This document shows positions 12,740 to 22,579 of a DNA stretch of 64,000 nucleotides, in pieces. The stretch covers positions 82,340 to 146,339 of the forward strand of contig NW_021167091.1 in the NCBI RefSeq assembly GCF_003711515.1, read 5' to 3'. A model generated the notes under the pieces. That model saw nothing but the letters and a program-made list of their open reading frames with translations. It was not told where the DNA came from and made no database searches. How positions within the stretch are numbered: position 1 is the first letter of the stretch; each line of letters begins with the position of its first letter. Source of the stretch: Sodiomyces alkalinus F11. Taxonomy: Eukaryota > Ascomycota > Sordariomycetes > Glomerellales > Plectosphaerellaceae. The translations under genes were made by a program, and so were the position numbers.

Positions 12740-14410
12740 GCTCGAAAGACCTCGTAGTCCCTGCTAAAGGGGGGGTAATCTCCCTCGTAATTATAGCACT
12801 TATAGGTCTTATACTCGTAGTCTCCGTATTCTTTATACTCGTTATAGTAGTGGTATTCTTCCCTATAGTCTTTAACGACATAGATAGGGCAGGAAGCTAG
12901 GCTTTTATAGGTCCCTCGGGTATACCCGAATTTCCAGTAGTTAGAGTACTGGGTTCTAGGGGTTATAGGCCTATATTTATAGACCTTTAGCCGCTAGCCG
13001 GCTATATAGAGCGCCTGTTTGAGGCAGTGCTCCTACTTTTTAGTGGAGGGTATAGAAATAACCACTATACCGTAAAACGCGTTTAGAGCCCCTAGCCACC
13101 GAGGCTTCCCTACTACTCTAATAGGGTTAAAGGTGCCGATTTCGGTGGCTAGGTCCTATGGACCTAGGCCCTGTTATAGGCTTCGGTTTAGGGCCTTTTA
13201 CGGCGGCTCGGAAGGGTCGGGTAAAGGGGTATCGCTAGCCCTAGCCCTAAAGGCTCTAGAAGGCACTTATTTAATAATAAGCTTAAACTAGTCGCCTATA
13301 GGCTAGGGGGGTTAGAGGGGGAGGTTTAGCTCTTTAAACCACTGATTCTGCGAGTCTAGGAGCTATTAAACGCTATATTTCGGCCCCGGGGTTAAAACAA
13401 GGTTCCCGTTAGTCGACCGGCTAATAGCCGTAACTACAGGGAATTTTAGGGCCTTATTAAGCTTATTCCGAAGCGCGAGGGCGTCGAAGTTTTCCCTTGG
13501 AATCTCTGCCCCTGCCGTAGGTTGTAGAATAATCTTAGGGATCTTTTTAGGGTCTGTTGGGAGGGGTCCCGGGGGTATAGAGGTGGGGGTTGGGGCTAAG
13601 GGTGCTAAAGCCCCTGAAATGGGGGCCTGGGGTGCTATAGGGCCTTTTTTCCCCTTTATAGCCTCGCTATAAAGGGGTTTAGGCTATTCTATAAGCCTGC
13701 GAACTATATAAGCTAGTTAGTTGACCTTCTATTCGAGTATAGGAGGCTAGGGGCCTAGGGTTCCATCGATAGTACATTTAAGCCCTGTGGTTAGGGCCTT
13801 AATCTAAGGGATAGGGTTAAGGGTATAGGCCTATTAAAGCAGCTAAAGAGCCTGTTGGAGTATTTCCTTAGCCTGTGCCTTACTAGCCGAACTAGTCGAC
13901 TTCTAGGGCTCGGCTGAGGTTTCTCCGGGTGCTTTAGCTGTTCTAGGCACCTTTTTAGCCTATTTAGAGCCTAAAAGGCTCGATTTTCAGTAGGGGGGGC
14001 CCTAGAAGCAGGGGGGCCCTAGAGGGCGTTTCGAAAGCGCCTTCGGCTTCCGAGTCCGAGGGGGATTCGATTCGGGTCCTAGAAAAACGTCTAGGGGTAG
14101 GTGTAGAAGGGCTAAGCTGCCTTTTCGAATTCAGAGACGTAGCGAGGGTTAAATCCTCTGTATTTTCAGAGGTATTACCTATATCTACCTCTCTTAGGCC
14201 CTCTATAGTTATAGGGGCCTTAGGGGGGGCGTTAGGGGCGTTGGGGGCGTTGTTGTGGCTAGCGTTGTGGCTAGTGGGTTGTTGGTTATGGCGTTGTGGT
14301 TGGGTAGAGGTCGGGGGTGCGGCTCTGCGCGGCTGCTTTATTAGCGTGGGCGCACGGGCCATATCAGACTTTTCCCCCGCATGCGGGAGAGCAGGCCCGT
14401 TTCCAGGCAT
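12740..14410 (-). pseudogene. ORF1 of LINE1-B (Gag-like nucleic-acid-binding protein)
   Basis: The ATG at 14,410 opens 148 uninterrupted codons (to 13,964); beyond that the frame continues with RIP stops to about 12,740. The N-terminal part is Pro/Ala/Asn/Ser-rich and low in complexity, including N-A-P-N-A-P-N-A-P repeats and a SPSDSEAEGAFETPSRAP segment shared with LINE1-C. The C-terminal part, by comparison with LINE1-C, holds CCHC zinc knuckles. In Tad-like LINEs ORF1 binds element RNA. The open N-terminal stretch probably reflects weak RIP rather than function. The end coordinate is approximate. Confidence 0.65.
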
Positions 14411-14550
14411 TTTCGCACTTATAATACGCCTAAACTAGCGCCTGCGCGGTACAGGGCTATGGATAGGCGTATAGAGATTGAAAAGAGCTATCGATTAATA
14501 TAGGTTTCGAGTGGTTTAGGGTGTTTACGCGTAAAACGTAGGTCTCCCCA

Positions 14551-14690
14551 TATGAGTTATAAGAAGGATGCCGAAGTATAACTACCTGAATATTAGCGAT
14601 AGGGACGTTTTTGGTATTACGACGAGTAGACAAATCCCCTTTATATATTATATTATCGGTAACCACTTTAGTAGCCCAATCTTAGATTAA
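14551..14690. other. spacer 5' of LINE1-B
   Basis: Short AT-rich stretch between the 5' end of LINE1-B and the element X remnant. The 69-codon frame at 14,457-14,666 on the minus strand crosses this boundary into the LINE 5' leader, and I treat it as chance. Confidence 0.3.
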
Positions 14691-16193
14691 GAGACTGAGA
14701 TTATATACGTATATAATAGTATATAGTATAACGGAGGAGCTAAAAAGCATTTACTAAAGAGCTTCCGAGGAGCTATAAGTTAGCTACGGTATATTAAGAC
14801 TGCCGAGGAGGCTATAGATAGTCTAATTAGAAAGTTCGACGTTATTTCTAGTCACTAGTAGAAAGATACGTACTTATATAGTCTATTTATTAGTAAATAG
14901 ATCCGTTCTATTATTTACAAGGGTTACTTATTTCTCGTATCCTTTAGGCTATATTAATTGTAGGATAGATACTATTATACTATAGATCACGCTAGTTATA
15001 TATAGCATATCCGGTATAGCTAGTTAAGCTATAAAGGCGAACTCTTCGCCTTTGGCTATTAGCCCGAGCTAGCTTTTAAGTAGCCTTCCCTAACCCCTAA
15101 TCTAGCTCTTACTACTACTCCTATTATAACCCCCTCCTATAATCCGTCTAAGATAACTAGTTTCACGCCTATTAATAAGAAGTAGAAGCCTATTAACCCG
15201 CCTAAGGGTCCTAAGACTCCTAAGACCCCTTAGACGACTTAATAGAAGTTCCTTTCCCCTAAGTAAGGACTAAGTAAAGCCCCGGCGTTCGATAATAATA
15301 ATAGCGGCGGATTCCTAGAGCTAGGTAGCCTTAAGCTTACTACCCCTAAGTATAAGAAGGTTGTTAAGGAAAGTATACCCTTAGCTACCGAACCCTCTCC
15401 TATTATAGTACCGCCTAAGTCTCCGGAGGTCTAAGCCACTATTAATTCCCCTAATCCGAAGAAGGTTAAGCTAAAGAAGTAGTCGAAGCCGTAGATATAG
15501 TAGCCGTAGCCCGCTTGAATTAAGATTAGCTCGGCTACCGGTTAGTATATATATAAGGGAGAAGATAATATTAAGTTTTCTATAAGAACGGATATATAGA
15601 GTAAGTAGGAGAAGAACTAGGTATTTTAGGGTTATGGCCTAGAAATATCTCGTAGTTTACTATTCTATAGGTTAATTAAGATAAGGAATATACCGTTTAG
15701 ACTAAGTAAACATAGCCGCGAGGATTAGGTCTAGTCGTTTAATAACCCTTATAGAGCCGCTTTATAAGATACCGCCGCTAATAGTAGTAAGTATCTCTCG
15801 CTATCGCGAGCAATAGAATAGGGAGAATAGCGTTATTATAGTGCCGCTATTAAGTAGTAAGTAGATAAGGTAGCCGCTGATTAAGAGGCTAAGAAGGCTA
15901 GCGAGCCCGACTATATAGTAGGAGGAAGAACCTTACGAAAGCGTAAGTAGAGGTATATATAGAGGATTAGATAAGGAACGTCTTCAGAATATAATTAACG
16001 AGGATTGTAAGGAAACGGTATATATTGAGGAACTAGAGCTAAGTGGATCCCTAACTTAGTCTACGTGGAGAACGGGGTAATTAAAGGAATAAGGGTATAC
16101 GATAGCTCTTTACTTAGTTTATTTACTTATATCTACTTGTTATTAGGAGTTATCTATACTATAAGGGCGTGATCAAGATAACTAGGGCCGTAT
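14690..16193 (+). pseudogene. 3' half of LTR element X, unknown ORF
   Basis: A plus-strand frame with many TAG/TAA stops leads up to the LTR at 16,194. It begins with a helical, Gag-like segment (about 14,760-15,000). A Lys/Pro-rich linker follows (about 15,100-15,500, many P-K and T-P), then a charged segment ending in a basic R-K-R-K run near 15,940. No protease, RT, RNase H, integrase or chromodomain is recognisable, although the region just before a 3' LTR is where pol should end. Together with the gag-like 5' half at 1-1,240 this suggests a non-autonomous LTR element, or one that has lost pol. I do not recognise the product. Confidence 0.4.
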
Positions 16194-16557
16194 TATAACC
16201 GAGTAGATACGGCTTTGGAGTGGTTTTAATAGCCGGTTATATAACCCCCTTTTTTAAGGCTACGGGATCCACCTCCTCTATATATATATTAAGGACAGGC
16301 TTAGGATATCCCTATTAGGGGACTATTATTTAATTACTGTCCTCTTTTATAATTACTTATTCTACGTTTAACGTATCTTTCCAGTTTAACTTACGTTACC
16401 CTAATCAGAATAGTGACTACCGATCTACTTCTTCGCTAAAGGTTTTAGTGTTATTGGTTATGTTTTGGTTGTGTATCGTGGTTTTACTAGACTAGCTTCT
16501 TTATCTAATCTTTATCTTAACGATCTAGTGCCACTACGTCTTTATCTAGTTATATTA
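16194..16557 (+). repeat. LTR of element X (3' LTR, 364 bp)
   Basis: Starts TATAACCG (TGTAACCG before RIP, as in the other copy) and ends CTAGTTATATTA. It aligns in inverted orientation to 2,063-2,422 over its full length. The matched start, end and length in two independent copies define the LTR. No 5-bp duplication can be tested because the other end of this copy is missing. Confidence 0.75.
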
Positions 16558-17560
16558 TTAAGAAGATTAGTATTATATTAGAGCTAGAGATCTATAGTGG
16601 GTGCTAGTATAGGTTAGTAGAGACGCCATTCCTACGCTTAACTAGCGACTATAGATTTCTTAGTATACTCTACGCCTAAACCTATTAAAGGGGAGGCGAT
16701 TAGGGGTTAATACCCCGTGGTTCTCTATCAGGACTCGGGTTCCACGGAGGACGCTAGTATATAGAATAGTATAGTCGCTATCCTACGCCTTTAGCGATTA
16801 TTAGAACGGTTAGTATTAGTATAGGTTAGTATAGTCGCTATCCTACGGCCGACTAGCGATTATTAGGAAGGTTAGTAAGGTATCGGAGCTCGGGTTCCAC
16901 GGTTAATAGTCGTTATAAAGGCAGGTAACGTTTAACGGTATACGACTAGAAGCCAGTGGTTCCCTTTAGTTCTTTAGGCCTAGACCTATTAAAGGGGAGG
17001 CGTCTTCGCCTAGCGCGCTAACGGTTATCTGGTTCCGCGGGTTACTACGTGTCTATTTAGTCTTAGTATATATAGTCCACGCCAGGCGGCGGTAGGCGAA
17101 CCATACCTAAAAGCTTAGTTACTAGTATTTAATATACCCTAGCTAGGTAAACCCCTGGCTAGCTAGTACTATAGGACCTAGAAGGATCTAGGACTTAATA
17201 TGCCTTAGCCGGGTATAACTCTAGCCAGCGAGTACTATCGGACCTAGAGAACCCAGGATTTAGAGGGTAACCTTTACTATAGTAAATAAGGTTTAATACA
17301 GATATTTTCTCTAAGCTAATGGGGGCACGGCCCTAAGACTTAAGTATTCCACGGGTAAACCCTGTAGAATCCTCGGCTTCTACGTATAGGAACCCGGGGG
17401 ATTTCCCGGTATTCACTAATTATAACCCAGGGAAGCTATAGTATACCCTAAAGGTATCTATAGCGTATCCCGTTCGTGCTATAGCTTATACTATAGTATG
17501 GCTAGGGTACCCCGTGGTACGCCCTGGTATTCCCGGTGGAATCTAGGGCGTATTATTTTA
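16558..17560. repeat. degenerate tandem/interspersed repeats, no gene
   Basis: No reading frame is recognisable. ATAGTCGCTATCCTACG occurs at 16,771 and again at 16,831, 60 bp apart. CCTATTAAAGGGGAGGCG occurs at 16,681 and 16,985, and CTCGGGTTCCACGG at about 16,734 and 16,889. Around 17,140-17,280 a unit of about 65 bp with GGACCTAGA is duplicated imperfectly. This looks like a decayed minisatellite-like region or an unrecognised non-coding element. Confidence 0.5.
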
Positions 17561-18331
17561 CTTCTTTAACTACTATTTTGCCCTCTTTAATAACCTCTTC
17601 TTTAAAAATACCGGCCGTTTTTATACCTTTATCGCCACTATAAGTGCCTGAGGATCCTTTTACGCCTACTACTATAAGGAGTACCTTAGAGCTAAGTAGC
17701 TAAGCTATAGACGAGGCTACCGATAATACTATCGGAATAGGATTATTATTGCCTAACTAATCTGGTCTTAAGGAGCCTCCTACAGAGGCTCCTCCAGGGG
17801 CTACTACTACTACTACTACTTCTTAATCTATTAATTAATATATAGCTAAGTTAAATCCTATAATAACTGCTACTATTCCTGCTTTATAGCTAGCCTCTTA
17901 CTATAATAACACCTTTAGGAGGCCGAAGAAGTAACCTAACCATTGAATAGAAGAAAGTCTTAGTCGAATGGATCTCTATAAACGAGATAGTTGGGGATAG
18001 GCTAACTAAAGTACTGCTACCGTACAAATATACGGCATATGTATATCTATTAGGGATAGTGGTCCTAGGCTAGGAGGATAGAAGTAATTGACGAGGGGTA
18101 TAGTCCTCTATCGTCGTCTTCAGTAGCCCGATTAACTATTATTTTAGGTACCTATCTTTACACGTTTTTAACGTTATTTTAGGGTTAATTTAACCATCTA
18201 TTTTATAAGGCTATTTAATAAGCCGTTAATCGATAGATTAATATCTAGGCTCTCTTTTACCCTGGATATACGGCTTTAATTTAAGCAGAATAGTCAGGAT
18301 TAATCCTGTAGTTCTGTTGGGGGGGGGGGGG
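17560..18331 (+). pseudogene. Copia-0: 3' remnant of a Ty1/copia pol
   Basis: Two pieces of a copia pol frame lie directly upstream of an LTR. The piece at 17,560-17,940 resembles the Thr/Ser/Pro-rich linker between integrase and RT of Copia-1 (compare 43,140-43,280). The piece at 17,950-18,090 reads like the RNase H C-terminus (W-I-S-I-N-E, then D-R-L-T-K-V-L-L-P-Y-K) and aligns to Copia-1 at about 44,990-45,070. RT is missing between them, so there has been an internal deletion. The last 70 bp, ending in a run of 14 G at 18,318-18,331, match the polypurine tract region of Copia-1. Confidence 0.65.
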
Positions 18332-18525
18332 TGTCAGATACCACCACACACCTTGTCTGGGTGTAATATACTATATTATATTAGACTTGTGGAGTACCTT
18401 GATCTGAAGTATCTATACTTATTTCCCCTAGGTTTTCCCTATTATTATATACTCCCATAGAGTACCTTTTACTCTGCTTCAATGCATACACACATCTTCT
18501 ACGTACCTTTATTTGTGTGCTGACA
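18332..18525 (+). repeat. 3' LTR of Copia-0 (194 bp)
   Basis: Starts TGTCAGAT and ends TGCTGACA, with terminal inverted repeat TGTCAGA/(T)GCTGACA. It has exactly the same length (194 bp) as the two Copia-1 LTRs and aligns along its length. The G-run polypurine tract directly precedes it, so it is a 3' LTR. It is less RIPed than its neighbours and keeps several CA and TG. Confidence 0.8.
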
Positions 18526-18536
18526 GTTATAATTAC

Positions 18537-18730
18537 TGTTAGATGCCCACAGCTACCTTATCGGGGTGTAACAAACCACATTGTGTTACACGTGTGGAGT
18601 ACCTCGATCCTATATATCTATAGTTATTTCCCCTGCTTTTCTCCTATAGTTAGATATCCCTATATAGTATTACAAACTTTAATTAGATAAATACATATAT
18701 ATTTCCGCGTACCTTATTTGTGTTCTGATA
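18537..18730 (+). repeat. 5' LTR of Copia-1 (194 bp)
   Basis: Starts TGTTAGATG and ends TGTTCTGATA, where the last TA would be CA before RIP. It aligns base for base in length with 45,376-45,569. The 5-bp duplication ATTAC precedes it at 18,532-18,536. It lies only 11 bp after the end of the Copia-0 3' LTR. Confidence 0.9.
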
Positions 18731-18743
18731 GTTATAAGCCCGG
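18731..18743 (+). promoter_or_regulatory. primer-binding site, initiator tRNA-Met half-tRNA type
   Basis: GTTATAAGCCCGG directly follows the 5' LTR. If one TG-to-TA change is undone it becomes GTTATGAGCCCGG, whose complement contains CTCATAAC, the anticodon loop of initiator tRNA-Met with its GC stem. Priming from the middle of initiator tRNA-Met is known for copia-type elements. The same 13 bases follow the LTR of the TRIM at 48,583-48,595 (minus strand). Confidence 0.6.
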
Positions 18744-18759
18744 CGTTCTAATAAACGAA

Positions 18760-20743
18760 GCTATTCCGATTAATCTTATAGCTTTTAGACACTCGAAATA
18801 GCCTTAATTCTATAACGGGTAGTTTAGTATTATTAGCCACGTCCGCCTGCTTTTATGTAATTCTTTTTCCGCCTTTTAATCGTTTTAATCGTTTTTATCG
18901 CACTACCGTTTAAAGCGTTTAGCATAGTTAATTAACCTTTTCGTTTATTCTATTCCACTGCTTTTTATTAGTATAATAATAGCTTCTATAGTAGTAGTGC
19001 TTATTATAGTCCTCGTAACACTTACTATACCGAAAGACTAGAGGCCTTGGATTAAAGCCGTGATAACTATCGCGCACTCCCACGATATCGCCAACCTTAT
19101 TAATCCCGACCTTAACGAAGCTAAACCGCCTAAGCGCTGTATTCGAATAGATCCACTAACGCCTTTAGCCTATATTAAGAGAAGAGGTAATTAGGATATA
19201 CTATTTAAGATCTAGCAGGTAAAAGACAATCGGTATAAAGCTGAAAAGAGGATGATCTAAGCACTCTATAACTATATTGCGAAGACGGTTCGCCCTGCTT
19301 TAGAGGATTAGTACGCCGGCAAAAATGAAGTTAGAGATATCTTAAAAGCCCTTAAGACACACCTTAAGCCGATAAGCGGTACCCAGAAATCTCTGACTAA
19401 CAGATATTAGGACGAATACCTCTAGAATATTAGGCGTATACCCTATAAGCGCTAGCTAGAAGACGTTATTAAGCTATACCGCGACGCCGAGACGTATAAA
19501 GTTTATACCTACGATACGAAGGAAGATTGGATCGACGGCTTCTTCAATGCTATTAGGAGGCTAGTACCGGAATAGTTAGAGGTATATTCTATAAAGCTCC
19601 TAAGGTTAGAAGAAAAAGACGTACCCTTAATTTAATCTATCGTAAAGGAGTACACGATATAGCTTTATCGCTGCTACCCGTACTAACATAATAAGAAGGT
19701 AACCGTATTATCCTTTTATATAGTAACCTTCTTAGGTAATGATAAAGAAGGTAAGTAATAGCCGGTATAATCGGGATAATAGGGTAGCTAACTATTTAAC
19801 GAATAGAAGAAAGACTAGTTATACGGCTCCCGTAATAAGAAGAGGAGTAAACATAATTATAATATCTTATGAAAATACTCTAACGTTAACGAGGCTAGAA
19901 GGAAAGGATATATACCTTTAAAAGAGATCCTAGAACGCTGTGACCAGATTATTAAGACCTAGGATGACGAACGGTAAAAGAGATTCCGGGAGAATATCGA
20001 AAAGAACGCTAAAAGCCTAAAAACGGGTGCTGAAAAGGACTCTTAGAATTTATAGCCGAAATTCGCTAATGGAGGTATCTAATTTTATCGATAACCAGGA
20101 TAAGGATTCCGATAAAGGATTATATAGGATATATTCCCTCCTGTAGATAAATAACGTAATAGTTAGTAATAATCTCTTTAACTAGCTATTAATCGATTCA
20201 GGCACCTCTAGGTATATCACTTACTAATAACACCTGCTATAGGACTTTAAACCTACTAGAGAAGAGTATCGTTTTTAAAGAGGTGGTGGAGAGACTAAGC
20301 TAGTTAAGGGTTATAGCAGGATATAATTAAAAGTGGATATCGAATATAGTCATCCTTTCGTTTTAGTATTAAATCTCGTTGCTTTTATATAAGACTACCT
20401 AATAACCTTAATCGCGACTAGAAGATTAAAGGAATAGGGTATCGTTTTTAATTCCGGTCTTAAAATGCTAAAGGTAGCCTCTGGAGAGGGCTTATTAGCC
20501 ATACCTCTTAATAACATTAACGACTAATACGCCCTTATTCTACCGGATCGCTAATAGCACCTACTAAGCAGCTTCTTTAATAGCTCTATAACGCTTATAA
20601 TAAGCGTGGTAGATGCTTATTTATAGTATAAGAGGCTAGGGCACGCCGGCGCTACTGCCCTTGATAAAATTAGAGATACCCTTATTAGAGGCGTTATTAA
20701 AGGAAAAGGTCCTCCTATAATAGACTATAAGGCTTATACTACG
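18760..20743 (+). pseudogene. gag-protease-preintegrase region of Copia-1
   Basis: Decayed plus-strand frame with stops mostly at former Gln/Trp codons. The Gag part (about 19,000-19,700) has a copia-like segment that includes Y-D-T-K-E-D-W-I-D-G-F. The protease active site L-I-D-S-G-T-S is intact at about 20,186-20,206 (D-S/T-G type). The GAG-pre-integrase motif Y-K-R-L-G-H-A-G lies near 20,630. The frame is cut at about 20,744 by the 5' end of LINE1-C and resumes in integrase at 41,883. Confidence 0.75.
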
Positions 20744-20883
20744 TGGGAGGACCTACGTTTTACACGCAAACGCCCTGAACCACTCGAAACCTATATTAAT
20801 CGATAGCTCTTTTCAAGCTCTATACATCTATTTATAGCCCTGTATTGCGCAGGCGCTAGTTTAGACGTATTATAAGTGCGAAA

Positions 20884-22560
20884 ATGCCTGGAAACGGGCC
20901 TACGGCTGCCCCGCGTACGGGGGAAAGGTCTGACGTGGCCCGTGCGCCCGCGCTAACAAAACAGCAGGCCTAGCCATATAGAGCCGCACCCCCGACCTCT
21001 ACCTAACCATAACGCCACAAACAATAACCCACTAGCCATAACGCTAGCTATAATAACGCCCCTAATACCCCTAACGCCCTAACACCTGTAACGGCCCTAA
21101 CGTCCCCGACTCTAAGGCTCCTATAACTATAAAGGGCCTAGGGGAGGTGGATATAGGTAATACCTGTGAAAATACAGAGGATTTAACCCTCGCTATGACT
21201 CGAAACTCGAAAAGGCACCTTAGCCCTTCTATACTAACCCCTAGACGTTTTTCTAGGACCCAAATCGAATCCCCCTCGGACTCGGAAGTCGAAGGCGCTT
21301 TCGAAACGCCCTCTAGGGCCCCCCCTGCTGAATGCCCGACCCTGCTAGGCTCTAAATAGGCTAAAAGGGCGCCTAGAATAGCTAAAGCCCCTAGAGAAAC
21401 CTCGGCTAAGCCCTACAAGTCGACTAGTTCGGCTAGTAAGGCATAGGCTAAGGAATTACACTAACAGGCTCTTTGGCTACTTTAATAGGCCTATACCCTC
21501 GACCCTGCCCCTTAGATTAAGGCCCTAACTATAGGGCTTAAATCTACTATCAACGGAACCCCGAGCCCCTAGCCTCCTATACTCGAATAGAAGGTCGACG
21601 AACTAGCTTAGACAGTTCGTACGCTTACAGAATCGCCTAAACCCCTGTATAGTAAGGCTTTAAAGGGGAAAACAGGCCCTATAGCACCCCAGACCCCTAT
21701 TTCAAGGGCCCTAGTACCCCAGGCCTAGACCCCCCCGGCACCCCTCCCTATAGACTCTAAAAGGGTCCCTAAGATTATCCTTTAACCTACGGCAGGGGCC
21801 CGGATTCCCCGGGAAGACTTTAATTCCCTCGAGCTCCGAAATAGGCTGAATAAGGCCTTAAAAACCCCTGTAGTTACGGCTATTAGCCTATTAACTAACG
21901 GGAACCTTGTTTTAACCCCGGGGCCGAAATACAGTATTTAATAGCTCCTAGACTCGCAGAACTAGTGGTTTAAAGAGCTAAACCTCGCCCTCTAGCCTCC
22001 CTAGCCTATCCGCGACAAGTTTAAGCTTATTATTAAATAGGTGCCTTCTAGAGCCTTTAGGGGTGGCGGTACCTCTTTACCCGACACTTCCGAGCCACCG
22101 TAAGAGGCCGTAAACCGAGGCCTATAATAGGGCCTAGGTCTAGGCGATCTAGCCACCGAAATCACCACCTTTAACCCTATTAGGATAGTAGGAAAGCCTC
22201 GGTAGCTAAGGGCTCTAAACGCGTTCTACGGCATAGTAGTTATTTCTATACCCTCTACTAAAAAGTAGAAGTACTGCCTAAAACAGGGGCTTTATATAGC
22301 CGGTTAGCGGCTAAAGGTCTATAAATATAGACATATAACCCCTAGAACCTAGTGCTCTAACTACTGGAAATTCGGGTACACCCGGGGGACCTATAAAGGC
22401 CTAGTTACCTGCCCTATCTATGCCGTTAAAGGCTATAGGGAGGAATACCACTAATATAACGAGTATAAAGAATACAGAGACTACGAGTATAAGATATATA
22501 AGTGCTATAACTATAAGGGAGATTACCCCCCCTTTAGCAGGGACTACGAGGTCTTTTAAG
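20884..22560 (+). pseudogene. ORF1 of LINE1-C, zinc-knuckle Gag-like protein
   Basis: Begins MPGNG, as in LINE1-A and -B. The N-terminal half is Pro/Ala/Ser-rich with a conserved stretch at about 21,147-21,340. The C-terminal end (22,351-22,560) is a CCHC array damaged by RIP: C-S-N-Y-W-K-F-G-Y-T-R-G-T-Y reads as C-x2-C-x4-H-x4-C with Cys and His replaced by Tyr, and more C/Y-x2-C/Y pairs follow to D-Y-E-V-F. Premature TAG/TAA stops occur throughout. In Tad-like LINEs this protein binds element RNA. Confidence 0.7.
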
Positions 22561-22579
22561 CTATAAAGTCCTAATTCCA

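Larger units (their letters stand above)
9399..14550 (-). mobile_element. LINE1-B: Tad-like LINE lacking its 3' end
   Basis: A 5.15-kb copy of LINE family 1. From right to left it holds the 5' end, ORF1, ORF2 with AP-type endonuclease and reverse transcriptase, and the beginning of RNase H. Similarity to LINE1-C stops inside RNase H at 9,399, just after the TDGS motif, where LINE2-a begins. The RT box is intact: minus-strand codons at about 10,425-10,440 read Y-I-D-D-F. RIP is lighter here than in most of the block, especially at the 5' end, where the first 148 codons of ORF1 are still open. Confidence 0.8.
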
